Part shown: positions 26,087 to 35,200 of the stretch, in pieces
Layout of the letters: each line of letters starts with the position of its first letter
Position numbering within the stretch: position 1 is the stretch's first letter
Assembly (NCBI GenBank): GCA_964427425.1
Contig: CAYRUD010000014.1
Location: forward strand, 124,001 to 188,000
Length of the DNA stretch: 64,000 bases
DNA from: CAYRUD01 sp964427425
Lineage (GTDB): Bacteria > Chlamydiota > Chlamydiia > Chlamydiales > FEN-1388
Reading direction: 5' to 3'
Made by a program: the position numbers and the translations under genes
Notes under the pieces: generated by a model
Told to the model about the DNA's origin: nothing
What the model saw: the letters and a program-made list of their open reading frames with translations, nothing else
Database searches by the model: none

Positions 26087-27547
26087 TTAGGAAGTAAAAC
26101 CTATATCTTTAATTCGAACGCCTACATGATCTCCTAAAAGGACTAGTTCTCCTATTGCAATGACACGGTCATGAATAACTAGCGAGACAGGGTGTTGAGC
26201 ATCAATATTGAGATCAACAACATTCCCTGGAGTTAATTTTGATAATTGATCGAGTGTCATATTCAATTGAGTGAGCTGGACGACAACCGTTTGCGGAATC
26301 GTATTGATATCAATTTTCTCAGGAATAATGGCCGAGGCTTGTATCGAAGCTTTGTCTATTTCCTGTTCGTTAGGCTGCTGTGTTTCAGTCTCAGAAGATG
26401 CTAGATCATCATTGTCAAAAGGATCTTCGCCTTCAAAGGGGTTTTTCTCGAGATCAAATTGTTCTTCATGTTCTGAAGCGACTTCTTTATTTGTCATCAT
26501 CTCATCCCCATGAGCTGTCTTATCTTCGTTAGAGAAATCTTCCCCATCCGGAGAGTGATTATCGGATGGTTCGTTATTTGTTATTTGTTCTTGACCTGTG
26601 GCTATAACTGGCTCATTTGGCCTTCTCAGCGTGTTGCCAGCATAGGTAAACACCTCTGGAATAAAAGGCATTTCTAAGATCTTAAGACTGTTATCCTTAA
26701 GTTTTCCTCTAAAAATAGGTTTGCCATTGTAGGTGAGGATAACTCGAGCTTTCTCAGATCCTGGAGTATAAAAGGGGTGCTCAACTAAAAAGAGGTCTCC
26801 TGGCCGTATTTCTTTAATCTCTTGAAGGGATATAAAGCTTCTTCCTAGCTCTATTGAGATTGGTACGGAAATACTTTCACAAATTTCTTTCTTCTCTTTC
26901 TCAAATGTAGGCTTCCGTAGCTCTTTAAAGGCTTTTAGAAAAGATGGCGTAGCAAAGGAAAGTAGAGGAAAAGCGGCTCCTTCCCCCTCAATAGATATTT
27001 CTGAAGTAGTAACAAGAGCTACAGTCTCTTGAAAGAGTGTGAGCTTTTCTTCTTGTGGAACTATACGCAATAAACTGATATTGAGGTCTTTAAGTTCGGG
27101 GATCGATCGGAGTGCCTGTATTCCTTGTGCTAGGGCAAAAGCTTCAAAACGGCCTAAAAAGCTAGCTGAAGAGTATTCTTGAGACAAAGCTTCTGCGCTT
27201 GTGCCAAATATATGCGAGAAAAGAGCTTTATAGAAGGAAGTGGGAAAAGAGATATAAAATGGGTGGGAGACCCCGTTTAAAGAGAATTCGTAAAGCTCTG
27301 AGGCTGACTCAGCGATCAATTTCTTACATTCATCAGACTCGACCCAATTAGGAGCTTTTTTGAGACGAAGAGCAATTTCTTTCTCTATTTTAAGATTCTT
27401 TTTTAAAGCCCGCGACACAGCTTCGTAGGGAAATACAAAAGTAGGATCAAGGACGGGAGCTTCTTGCGCGGCTTGAAAGAGCTCTCTTGATAGCGAGATC
27501 AGAGCAGAAGAGTATGAAGTAGGTATTTGTTCGGCAGATGTCACCAT
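26087..27547 (-). CDS. sctQ: SctQ (CdsQ), T3SS cytosolic ring (sorting platform) protein
   Basis: 486 residues, longer than most SctQ proteins. The C-terminal ~70 residues form a typical SpoA (surface presentation of antigens) domain: VVQLTQLNMTLDQLSKLTPG, VVDLNID, then VSLVIHDRVIAIGELVLLG and VGVRIKDI. A second, more degenerate SpoA-like unit is at about 230-290 (IELGRSFISLQEIKEIRPGD). The two are joined by an acidic, low-complexity linker of about 90 residues rich in E, N, D and S. SctQ docks the ATPase complex and sorts chaperone-substrate pairs at the cytosolic base. Order sctQ-pkn5-sctC is conserved with Chlamydia CT672-CT674. Confidence 0.88.
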   Translation of the reverse strand: MVTSAEQIPTSYSSALISLSRELFQAAQEAPVLDPTFVFPYEAVSRALKKNLKIEKEIALRLKKAPNWVESDECKKLIAESASELYEFSLNGVSHPFYISFPTSFYKALFSHIFGTSAEALSQEYSSASFLGRFEAFALAQGIQALRSIPELKDLNISLLRIVPQEEKLTLFQETVALVTTSEISIEGEGAAFPLLSFATPSFLKAFKELRKPTFEKEKKEICESISVPISIELGRSFISLQEIKEIRPGDLFLVEHPFYTPGSEKARVILTYNGKPIFRGKLKDNSLKILEMPFIPEVFTYAGNTLRRPNEPVIATGQEQITNNEPSDNHSPDGEDFSNEDKTAHGDEMMTNKEVASEHEEQFDLEKNPFEGEDPFDNDDLASSETETQQPNEQEIDKASIQASAIIPEKIDINTIPQTVVVQLTQLNMTLDQLSKLTPGNVVDLNIDAQHPVSLVIHDRVIAIGELVLLGDHVGVRIKDIGFTS

Positions 27548-28041
27548 GATGAACAGAGGCTCCTCAAGCTAATTTTCTTGATTCGTTATTGAATGTACTG
27601 ATCATGCATTTTGTTTCAATACTTTACTCTTTAACTTATTATATATGCTGGCACTGTCCGATGTTGCTTCACAAGTATGTGAAAATGGAAATCGCAAGTA
27701 TATTGCCTATACTCACTTTTCTTCACTTTTTTCTTGTACCACCTTCAGGTTTATTATGTCACATTTTCTGTCTTTATTATAATGGGTATAATTAGATGGC
27801 ATCTTTTTTGGTAAAAGGCGGCTTTTTACTACTCACTCTTAGTTCTATGTCTCGTAGTTGTTTTTCAGGTAGTATGAATTTCTTTACGTTGAAAAATTGA
27901 CCCTACATCTACTTATATCAATAAGCAGAAGACTTAGATCTTCATGCATTAAACTCGGTTAGTGCGTACCGCTCTTGATGCCTCTCCTCATGGTAGAGGC
28001 TACAGCTGTCGCTCTAACACAATCATTACAAGGTATGCTTT
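27548..28041. other. Divergent intergenic region between sctQ and the F-box-like gene
   Basis: About 490 AT-rich bases with genes leaving in both directions. On the plus strand two TATAAT hexamers occur (27778-27783 and 27787-27792), possible -10 elements reading toward the interrupted F-box-like gene, without a clear -35. I see no other gene. Confidence 0.35.
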
Positions 28042-29049
28042 ATGATTGTCAATCGCTCTTTGTCTTCTGGCTCAAATTGCGAGCTGGTTTCTACATCTTC
28101 TTCTTGCATGATGAATCGAGAAAATGAGGATCTGGGAAAAAAGCCGTTTGTCAAGATTGTTTTCCATCCACCAATCATAAGTAGGATCGCGTCTTTCTGT
28201 GGGCAAAGAGATTATGTCTGCCTTTAACTCTCAAACAAAGCTATTCTTCAAGCTTTACATACACCGTATTCTATTCATCATTTGGCTCTAGCCATTCTTC
28301 ATAGGAGGGTTGATGAGTCTCAGTGGAGCCATTTCTCAGTTTCGCTTCGGCTGTCGCTACCCGTCTTAGAAGCTGCGATTTCCTCATTTCAGGATGTTCA
28401 GGTTGTATCCAAAGATATCGAGGAATTAAAACAAGAAGATACATTTGCTCATAAGTTATACGCGGAACGATTGAATGGATATAAGTTTAGTGAGTGCGAA
28501 AGAGTAGATGCTGAGGGGGAGAAGCATCTCTCAAATCTCATAGGAGAGTTAATCTCTCTGAAAGAGAATCCGCTAAGACTTCAGAATGTGCGTCCCATCG
28601 TAGAATTTATAAGATCTCTTAAGGTCCCTAAGGCTTCTGTGGCCTCTAAGAGTCATTTGATACCGTATCTTTTGTCTCATGCTGTAAAAGATTTAACTAC
28701 AGCATCTAAATATGCTGTTCTTTCAGCTATTCTTGAGATTTCTTGCTGTAAGGAGTTGGCGCTAAATATAGCGCTTACAGACTCTTCTTTCATTTACAGT
28801 CTCCCGTCAGCATTTACTGCCTCGCCGGATCTCATGCTCCAGCTTGTAAGACGAAATCATACCTATATTGGTCTTTTGGGCTCAGCGCTCAGGAATGATC
28901 CAGAATTCATGAAAGAGCTAATAAAACATGTGGGGGAAAGGGCTTTTTGCTATCTAGGTGAGTCTCTTCAGTCAAATCCAGCTTTTAAAGAAGAACTGGA
29001 AAAATTGGGACTTAACCACTCATATGTTTCGCGGTTTGATGGAAGCTGA
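28042..29049 (+). pseudogene. F-box/DUF4116-like gene interrupted by in-frame TAA
   Basis: ATG 28042 follows an AAGG site. The frame is open for 61 codons, stops at TAA 28225-28227, then stays open in the same frame to 29049. Read through, residues about 36-70 look like an F-box: a HPPIISRIASFCGQRDYVCL segment, then the stop, then LSNKA, matching the LPxEIlxxIxsfLxxrDlxxlxlvSKxf pattern with the stop inside the motif. The C-terminal ~120 residues contain repeated helices with the [ND]-[DP]-x-[EF] spacing of DUF4116-like repeats (SASPDLMLQLV / RNDPEFMKELI / QSNPAFKEELE style). It is the only plus-strand gene in the T3SS region and separates sctP from sctQ, adjacent in Chlamydia, so it looks inserted. 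A truncated product could start in the downstream part. Confidence 0.5.
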
Positions 29050-29057
29050 TAGGATGT

Positions 29058-29099
29058 GATCAATCTCCTTGTTATTTTGAAAAAGCAAGGAGATTGATC
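29058..29099. terminator. Long perfect hairpin between the F-box-like gene and sctP
   Basis: Perfect 14-bp inverted repeat GATCAATCTCCTTG (29058-29071) and CAAGGAGATTGATC (29086-29099) with a 14-base loop, between convergent stop codons. No U-tract follows on either strand, so it may be a terminator for both directions or a stabilising 3' hairpin. Confidence 0.5.
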
Positions 29100-29112
29100 C
29101 AAGAAAAATCTA

Positions 29113-30459
29113 TTATGAGAACAATTTCTCGTCTCTGTCTTTGTCTCGTGAGAAAGAACCAGAGTTTTGTTTTCCCTGGCGAGAGAGCGTATCACCTTTA
29201 GAAGAGGTGTCAGCTGTAGTTGGAGAGCTTAAGTTCATCGCTTCAATAGTGACTTGTCGTAAAGTATAACCCTTCTCAATGAGAGATGCTCTTAGGAGAT
29301 CCTCATTGCTTTTGACTTCAATAAGACGACGAGCATCAGGGGAGAGGTCTGAGAATGTGATATTGTACTCCTTGGTAGCTGAAGAGTAGGACGTCACAGT
29401 GAGTGTTGCACCCTCAAAGACTGGAGGCTGCTTTAACTTAATCTCAGTAAATTTGATGTCTTTTGTTTCGATGGTACGAATAGCGCTAGCTATCTGCTCA
29501 ACTAAGGCAACAAGCTGTTGAGTTCGTGCAGTTGCATTTTCTGCTCGAACTTGAATATTGTCGTGAGCTGCGCTTCTAGCTACTAGTGGAAGAACTGCTT
29601 CTGGCTCTTTAAGAAGCCTAGGATCACTTGTCTCTACTTCGTCTACCGATGAAGAGTCGCTTACTAAAGAAGTTGAAGTTTTCTTATCCGTTCCCTTTTT
29701 GTGGGTTGCGAGAATTTCAGCCTGTTCTGAAGAGGATAGCTGCTCTGCAGAAAGGCCTTTTTCGGAAAGAATTGTCTTGCGAGGAGTAAAAGAATCAAGC
29801 GATTCTTCTGGTGTGGGTACAGAGCTATTTTGTACGGCATCTGATCGCATAGAAAATTTCGCTTCTCTAGTATATGAAAGTGAGGTCGAGGGCTCTGTCT
29901 GCATCTCACTGACAGATTCTTTCATGGCTCCTATTCGAGACACGATAGACTGATTAGGAGATCCACCACTTTCTAAGTCGGATGTAGAAGTTGTGTTCGG
30001 ACCTTGATGCGTATGCATTTGTTGTAGCGCATGCGGATTTGAAGCAGGCGCCTTCGTTCTCACATCTGAAGCTTCATCAGATTCAAAAGCTGCTGAGCTC
30101 CCTTTGCCTTTAGAAGGGCGTCTTTCATCGATCGTGAGATCGTCATTACTTAGAGAATCTATATTATTTTTTACGCTCTTGGATTTTACAAGACCGAAGA
30201 GCCCTTGACTCATAGAGCTATCGGATTCTTCGTCTCCGTCTTCTCCAATCTCTAGTGCGGCCTGAGAATCCTCAGGTTGCCCTCTCTGGAGTTTCTTCTC
30301 ATCTTTTGTTTTCTCAAGTGCTCCTAAAAATCGCCCTACTTGAGAAGGGCTTGGCGGTTCTTTGCCACGAGGAGGAGGCGTGTTCACTTGAGAGAGATTT
30401 GCCGTCTCATTGGTTTTTTCAGGCCTTTCAGGCTGAAGATCTCTTGCCGGGTTAAACAT
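29113..30459 (-). CDS. sctP: SctP (CdsP), T3SS needle-length / substrate-switch regulator
   Basis: 448 residues from ATG 30459, which has GGAG seven bases upstream; ATG 30465 is two codons earlier. The first ~300 residues are disordered and low in complexity (rich in S, E, K, P, T), as in ruler proteins. The last ~140 contain a folded domain with RTQQLVALVEQIASAIRTIE, then LKQPPVFEGATLTVTSY and SLIEKGYTLRQVTIEAM, similar to the substrate-specificity-switch region of SctP/FliK. Position between sctO and sctQ is that of Chlamydia CT671. Assignment rests on position and architecture more than on sequence motifs. Confidence 0.78.
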   Translation of the reverse strand: MFNPARDLQPERPEKTNETANLSQVNTPPPRGKEPPSPSQVGRFLGALEKTKDEKKLQRGQPEDSQAALEIGEDGDEESDSSMSQGLFGLVKSKSVKNNIDSLSNDDLTIDERRPSKGKGSSAAFESDEASDVRTKAPASNPHALQQMHTHQGPNTTSTSDLESGGSPNQSIVSRIGAMKESVSEMQTEPSTSLSYTREAKFSMRSDAVQNSSVPTPEESLDSFTPRKTILSEKGLSAEQLSSSEQAEILATHKKGTDKKTSTSLVSDSSSVDEVETSDPRLLKEPEAVLPLVARSAAHDNIQVRAENATARTQQLVALVEQIASAIRTIETKDIKFTEIKLKQPPVFEGATLTVTSYSSATKEYNITFSDLSPDARRLIEVKSNEDLLRASLIEKGYTLRQVTIEAMNLSSPTTADTSSKGDTLSRQGKQNSGSFSRDKDRDEKLFS

Positions 30460-30577
30460 ACGCATTCTCCGAGCTCACTTAAAATATTGAAAGAAGCTGT
30501 TTTTTACAGCCCTTCCATCTTCATAACTAATATAATTGCCTACATATACGAAGTTCGAATTTTCGAACTCTTTTTTA

Positions 30578-31075
30578 TTATGATTGTTTATTTCGAACCA
30601 TTTTGGAGAGAAACATCGTAGAGCCTAGATCGTCCTCAAATCGACTCTCCTCAATGGCCAATTCTTTCTTCGTATCTTTCGTCCACTCTTTCTTGTGGAT
30701 TTCAATTTTCTCTTGCTCGTGCTGGCGATCTTTGAGTTGATTCTTTGCTATCTGCAAATTTCTCTCCGCCAGATCGACTTGCTGCATCTGGTCCTTTACT
30801 TTCTTTTCTTCAATAGCAAGCCTTTCTTGAACAACCTTAATATAAAGTCTGCTTTGCTCAATCTTTGCTGTATTTGTCCCGTGATCTATCTCATCTCGAA
30901 GCTGTTGGACTTTCGCTTTGTAGTGATCTTTTACTTTATCTCGCTCGGCTTCTCGTTGTTTCAGCTTTTCTTTTTCAGCTTCAAGAAGCTTTTCTTTTTC
31001 TTTAACTACTTTTTCAGCCTCTTCGACGCGCCTTTTTTTTACTTCAAGCACTTGATGAAGAGGGTAGGCTGGCAT
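30578..31075 (-). CDS. sctO: SctO (CdsO), T3SS ATPase central stalk
   Basis: 165 residues from ATG 31075 (MPAYPLHQVLEVKKRRVEEA); GTG 31087 is an alternative. Almost the whole protein is a charged antiparallel coiled coil rich in K, E and Q, as in YscO/FliJ, which inserts into the SctN hexamer and links it to the export gate. The N-terminal YPLHQVLEVKKRRVEEAE is typical of this family. It lies about 80 bases downstream of sctN in the same direction, as Chlamydia CT670 follows CT669. Confidence 0.88.
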   Translation of the reverse strand: MPAYPLHQVLEVKKRRVEEAEKVVKEKEKLLEAEKEKLKQREAERDKVKDHYKAKVQQLRDEIDHGTNTAKIEQSRLYIKVVQERLAIEEKKVKDQMQQVDLAERNLQIAKNQLKDRQHEQEKIEIHKKEWTKDTKKELAIEESRFEDDLGSTMFLSKMVRNKQS

Positions 31076-31154
31076 CTGAAATGTCACTGTAGATTATCTC
31101 AACCCCACTTCATTCTCTCTTTAATAGGAATAGCTTCATCATTTCCTATAAGCA

Positions 31155-32510
31155 TTATTTAAATAATGCTTTCAGCTGCTGCTGTGTATCTTGCCAACTC
31201 GATTTTTCATCGACGCCTTGTTTGAGAAAACGATTTACTTTATCGACATAATCGATAGCGAAGTCGACGTTCTTATCGGAACCACGCTTATATTCGCCAA
31301 TCTTGATCAGAAGTTCGTTTTTCTTATATGTCGCTAAGACTTCCTTCAACTTTCCGATAAGCTGAATATGCTCTTTTGACGTGATCGAAGTAAGAACACG
31401 GCTTGCGGATGAAAGAACATCGATAGCGGGATAATGGTATTGACGAGCAAGCTCAGCGGATAAGATGATGTGACCATCAAGAATAGATCGAACTTCATCT
31501 GCGACAGGCTCGTTCATGTCGTCGCCCGCAACGAGGATCGTATAAAATGCTGTAATAGATCCAATTTCGGAATTTCCAGCGCGCTCGAGAAGCTTGGGCA
31601 GTGTTGAGAATACGGAAGGAGTGTATCCACCTCGAGCAGGGGGCTCTCCAGCGGCAAGGCCTACTTCTCTGATAGCACGAGCAAAGCGAGTGACCGAATC
31701 CATCATGAGAATGACTGACTTTCCCTGATCGCGGAAGTACTCTGCTATAGCGGTTCCAACGTAGGCCGCGTTGAGACGAAGCTGAGAAGCTTGATCGGAA
31801 GTTGAGATAACAAGCACCGATCGCTTGAGCCCTTCTGGTCCTAAGTCTTTCTCTATAAATTCACGTAATTCCCGGCCTCTTTCCCCAATAAGACTTATAA
31901 CGTTGACATCCGCAACGGCGTTACGGGCAATCATCCCAAGGAGCGTCGACTTACCACCACCGGCAGCCGCAAAAATACCAACTCTCTGGCCAAGACCGGT
32001 CGAGAGGACGCCATCGATTGCTCTTACTCCAACGGAGATAGGCTCTTTAATGATCTTTCTCTTTACAGGATCTGGTGGAGCTCTAATGACGGGCGCGTAC
32101 TCATGAACCTCAAGAGGCCCTTTTGTTGCCTCATCAAGCGGGCGTCCGAGAGCGTCAAGGACACGTCCGAGTAGATTAGGGCCAACTTTCACGCTCAATG
32201 GGCGGCGTGTTGGGATCACCTCTGACGAAGGGCCTATACCAGTCATCTCACCTAAAGGCGAGAGGATCACTTCCTCACTGGTGAACCCAACAACCTCACA
32301 CATGAGAGGTTCCATGTTGTCGCGCTTGACAAGGCATACCTCGCCAATCTTGACATTAGGAACAACTGCCTTGATGATCATCCCGATTGTTTCGGTGATT
32401 CTTCCGCTCACCGTTGTCATCTGAAGCTCTTCGAGCTCACCAATGACTTTTTCGAGCTGTGCATCTATGGCATCATAGTCGAGAATGTCTTTGTTTGATC
32501 CTGAAGCCAT
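31155..32510 (-). CDS. sctN: SctN (CdsN), T3SS ATPase
   Basis: Hexameric ATPase of 451 residues related to FliI and F1-beta; it detaches chaperones and unfolds substrates at the cytosolic face. Visible features are the LGRVLDALGRPLDE segment, Walker A in GIFAAAGGGKSTLLG (about 165-180), Walker B VILMMDSVTRFARA and the RGGYTPSVFSTLPKLLERAG segment typical of secretion ATPases. The N-terminal VVGFTSEEVILSPLGEM beta-barrel region and the helical C-terminus are complete. ATG 32510 opens MASGSNKDILDYDAIDAQLEK. The 260-base gap upstream to the SctI-like gene may hold an internal promoter. Confidence 0.97.
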   Translation of the reverse strand: MASGSNKDILDYDAIDAQLEKVIGELEELQMTTVSGRITETIGMIIKAVVPNVKIGEVCLVKRDNMEPLMCEVVGFTSEEVILSPLGEMTGIGPSSEVIPTRRPLSVKVGPNLLGRVLDALGRPLDEATKGPLEVHEYAPVIRAPPDPVKRKIIKEPISVGVRAIDGVLSTGLGQRVGIFAAAGGGKSTLLGMIARNAVADVNVISLIGERGRELREFIEKDLGPEGLKRSVLVISTSDQASQLRLNAAYVGTAIAEYFRDQGKSVILMMDSVTRFARAIREVGLAAGEPPARGGYTPSVFSTLPKLLERAGNSEIGSITAFYTILVAGDDMNEPVADEVRSILDGHIILSAELARQYHYPAIDVLSSASRVLTSITSKEHIQLIGKLKEVLATYKKNELLIKIGEYKRGSDKNVDFAIDYVDKVNRFLKQGVDEKSSWQDTQQQLKALFK

Positions 32511-32770
32511 ATTCTTATATCCAAATCGTCTCTTTCTTCTCTCTTAAAGAGTGAAGGGGGCTCTCTCGCTTCAACTCTCAGCGCTAGAGTCTTCACTTCT
32601 TGTTTATAGCCCCTCACTTCCCTTAAGAAGGAAAATGATTATAGAATTCTCAAGAAAGTGAGGAGCTATTCACTTACAAGAAATATCTTTCTACTAACTG
32701 CAGGCTCGTTTCATTCGGCCTGTAGGGTCTTTACAAAATGAGTGTTGTATCTCTCTTTCCGCTCTCAAGC

Positions 32771-33499
32771 TTAAATTTGGACGTTCATGATCGTCTTTGT
32801 CGACTCTAAAGACTTGTTCAATACGTTTGTAAAGAATTCGAGCTCTTGTTGAACAAATCCAAGCTTAACCTGAATAGCGATAAGAAGCTGTGGAGACATC
32901 TTTTGCGCATTCAAATTAAGTTTTGAAATGTCGTCGATCATAGTTGTCACACGTCGATCACCATCGGTCAAGAAGTTTAAAAACTTCATGAGAGGTGGTT
33001 TATCCTGCTGCACTAAAGAGCCGGTTTCAACACCTTTTGTCATGCTAGCAGCGTCTTTTAAAGCTGTGTCCGCATGTTCTATATGCTGATTCAATTCAGC
33101 TTGAGTTTTTGGCGACATTGGAGGAAGTTCCTCAAGACTCATAAGAGTCGCTCGAGGTCTCTCAAATGAGTGTCTCAGTTCTGTTGCTTTCTCTTTGACG
33201 CTGTTTACAGTTGCTATCGGTTGAGCACTCATCGACTCATGAGTTGTCTTTGCAAGCTCAATCAAAGAGGGTTTTTTTGTATCAGCTGTCGAGGAAGCGA
33301 CAGGTTGAACCTGCTCTTGCCGAAGCGCTGCCACTCGCGAGGGATCAGCTTTTTGAAGAGCCTCATCGAATTTAACTTTCGTGGCGGCATCTACTTCTGA
33401 AGAGATGTCGACATTTTTATCGAGTTGGACCTGGCGCGATGCGTCAAGCCCTTCGATTGGCTCAATTTTTTTTTGGGGCTCGTACTGTTTTTCAGCCAT
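32771..33499 (-). CDS. sctI: SctI-like inner rod protein (CT668 position)
   Basis: 242 residues from ATG 33499 (a GTG two codons earlier is in frame). The bulk is hydrophilic and probably disordered or helical. The last ~45 residues, with MSPQLLIAIQVKLGFVQQEL and NKSLESTKTIMNVQI, match the C-terminal pattern of SctI rod proteins: an LLxxQ helix, an alternating hydrophobic helix and a terminal Q shortly before the end. Position between sctG and sctN equals Chlamydia CT668. Much longer than a classical SctI (~100 residues). Identity is inferred from the C-terminus and place in the operon. Confidence 0.65.
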   Translation of the reverse strand: MAEKQYEPQKKIEPIEGLDASRQVQLDKNVDISSEVDAATKVKFDEALQKADPSRVAALRQEQVQPVASSTADTKKPSLIELAKTTHESMSAQPIATVNSVKEKATELRHSFERPRATLMSLEELPPMSPKTQAELNQHIEHADTALKDAASMTKGVETGSLVQQDKPPLMKFLNFLTDGDRRVTTMIDDISKLNLNAQKMSPQLLIAIQVKLGFVQQELEFFTNVLNKSLESTKTIMNVQI

Positions 33500-33551
33500 A
33501 TCCACCCGAAGAAGTTAATTAACGTTCAAGTGAAGACATAATAGACTCTTC

Positions 33552-34007
33552 TTATTCCTCGTCGGCTCGTGCGAGCGAAGCCTTTAGAGGAGGAAGATTA
33601 GATTTTGATAGATCTTTTTGTACCCAGTCAAGGCATACCTCAGCTAGATGCCTGATTGTTGGGTCATCGCTTTTCTCACGAGCTTCTAGTATAAGCTCTT
33701 CGCCTCTTTTTTTCTTATCTTTCGTTAAGAGATAGGCGACTCCTAAGAGCGCTCGTGCGAGATGGTGCTCTGAATCTTTTTTGAGTAATGACTCAAATAT
33801 AGTTGTGGCTTCAGTAATTTGAAGCTTATTAAGGGCTATATAGCCCATACCAATCTGTGAAGAGGGGTTATCTGGATTCAGTGTTTCAGCAGCTTTAAAA
33901 AGCCTCCGTGCGGCAATCTCGTCAGCTTGCTTAATAGCGACAAACCCGGCTTCAATAAAGAGTGAATAATCATCGGTAAACATCTCGAGAATAGACTCGT
34001 CGCTCAT
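33552..34007 (-). CDS. sctG: SctG (CdsG)-like TPR chaperone of the needle protein
   Basis: 151 residues from ATG 34007, which has GAGGAG directly upstream (a TTG at 34049 is in frame but has no such site). It is built of TPR-like helix pairs: YSLFIEAGFVAIKQADEIAARRLFKAAETLNPD, here spanning the first repeat, then an IGMGYIALNKLQITEATTIF unit and an HHLARALLGVAYLLTKDKKK unit. In Chlamydia CdsE and CdsG together keep the needle subunit CdsF soluble, and this gene follows sctF as CT667 follows CT666. Cytosolic. Confidence 0.8.
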   Translation of the reverse strand: MSDESILEMFTDDYSLFIEAGFVAIKQADEIAARRLFKAAETLNPDNPSSQIGMGYIALNKLQITEATTIFESLLKKDSEHHLARALLGVAYLLTKDKKKRGEELILEAREKSDDPTIRHLAEVCLDWVQKDLSKSNLPPLKASLARADEE

Positions 34008-34250
34008 GTACTCCTCGCTCTCACAAATTGGTACATACTTATCATACAATGAGCCTTCTTATTAAGAAGAGCTCTTGAACACAATATAATTGCTCAATCA
34101 CCGTTTATAATAAATGAGCCTTATTTAGAAATAATCCTTGGAGCGTTCAAAGTGCCCCATTCCGCTACTCTAAATCTATACGAATGAGACACCGAACGCT
34201 TTCCAAAGGTAGCTTTCTTCTATGAATAAGACATAAGAAGAAAAATAATA

Positions 34251-34547
34251 TTATTTCAAGTTCCTTGCCATTGAGTTAATAGCAGTATTCATCGCCGAGA
34301 TGACAGATGTCGACATTTCAGAGAATTGTGACAGTCTGTTCATCGCCATTTGAAGGTCAAACATGTCAGCGATGCTCATCGAGCTTTTTTGAGAGCGAAT
34401 CATTGCTATTTTTGATTTTGCAATGCTTGTAAGCTCTTCAATCGAGTCGACTAAATAGCTGAATTGCACATTTAATTTTTTCTTATACCATTCAGCTTTG
34501 ACAGTTGCTGATGCCCATGCATCTGTGTATCCTGAACTGCTAGACAT
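34251..34547 (-). CDS. sctF: SctF (CdsF), T3SS needle subunit
   Basis: 98 residues, a small helical-hairpin protein that polymerises into the needle. Its C-terminal half, FDLQMAMNRLSQFSEMSTSV followed by ISAMNTAINSMARNLK, fits the needle-protein pattern with a small-residue-rich final helix. It has the strongest ribosome binding site of the region (AGGAGG six bases before ATG 34547), in keeping with a high-copy structural subunit. It is flanked by its chaperone genes, the sctE-like gene 319 bases upstream and sctG downstream, as in Chlamydia CT665-CT667. Confidence 0.87.
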   Translation of the reverse strand: MSSSSGYTDAWASATVKAEWYKKKLNVQFSYLVDSIEELTSIAKSKIAMIRSQKSSMSIADMFDLQMAMNRLSQFSEMSTSVISAMNTAINSMARNLK

Positions 34548-34866
34548 TGTGTCCTCCTAAAGAAATCAAAGATAACGCACGCATTTATCTCAAGACACTT
34601 GTCAAGAGATATTCTCGATTATTTTTGAAGCTTTCTTATTGCTCCAAAGCTTTCGTTTTCATCACCACAGAAAGAGAATGTTTTTATACCTCTCAAGAGG
34701 AGAGGGAAATTTCAAGCTTTAATTAAGAGGCTATTACTTACTGAGCCATTAGAAGAAGGCTTTTCTTCTTCTTTAAAAGCTTGATAGCATCCCTTTCTTT
34801 TGTATCTGCAACAAACAGTCGTTAAAAGCAATTTTTTTATTTTCGGTTGTTTGTTGCTTTCATTAT
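34548..34866. other. Intergenic region upstream of sctF
   Basis: About 320 bases between the sctE-like gene and sctF on the same strand. It contains a 9-bp inverted repeat GCAACAAAC (34808-34816) and GTTTGTTGC (34849-34857) just after the sctE stop. Its length suggests that the needle gene has its own promoter, but I cannot place one with confidence. Confidence 0.35.
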
Positions 34867-35118
34867 TTATTTTCTTTTAGGCTCTTGGCAGGCTCTTCCT
34901 AAAACAATAGCCAGGGCATGATAGCCATTCAATAGTATGCCTAAGTAATCAAAGTCTTCTTTTTTGCTTCCTGTTCTCAAGATTTCTTTGATTTTAATAA
35001 TTCGCATTTCAATTCTCTTAGCGAGTTCTTTTCGCTTTTCTTCGCTTTCAATGTCTTTCTCTAGATCAAAGAGAAATTTTTGCGAATCTTTTGTATCTTT
35101 CTTTTCCATTCCGAACAT
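34867..35118 (-). CDS. sctE: SctE (CdsE)-like needle co-chaperone
   Basis: 83 residues, all helical and highly charged, with the core SQKFLFDLEKDIESEEKRKE and a C-terminal GYHALAIVLGRACQEPKRK helix. Length and place between sctD and sctF are those of Chlamydia CT665 (CdsE), which with CdsG binds the needle subunit before export. ATG 35118 follows an AGGGGAAA site. Sequence motifs are weak, so the call relies on synteny. Confidence 0.72.
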   Translation of the reverse strand: MFGMEKKDTKDSQKFLFDLEKDIESEEKRKELAKRIEMRIIKIKEILRTGSKKEDFDYLGILLNGYHALAIVLGRACQEPKRK

Positions 35119-35200
35119 GGGTATTTCCCCTACTTGAAGAGCTCATGCCGATTTGTAATAGGTACTTCTTCATCTCCCCCCAATTTGATTATACCCCGCT

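Noticed and set aside
30695..31162. 155-codon hydrophobic plus-strand frame resembling a membrane protein
   Set aside because: It is antisense to the K/E-rich coiled coil of sctO, which by itself gives F/L-rich translation; no ribosome binding site.
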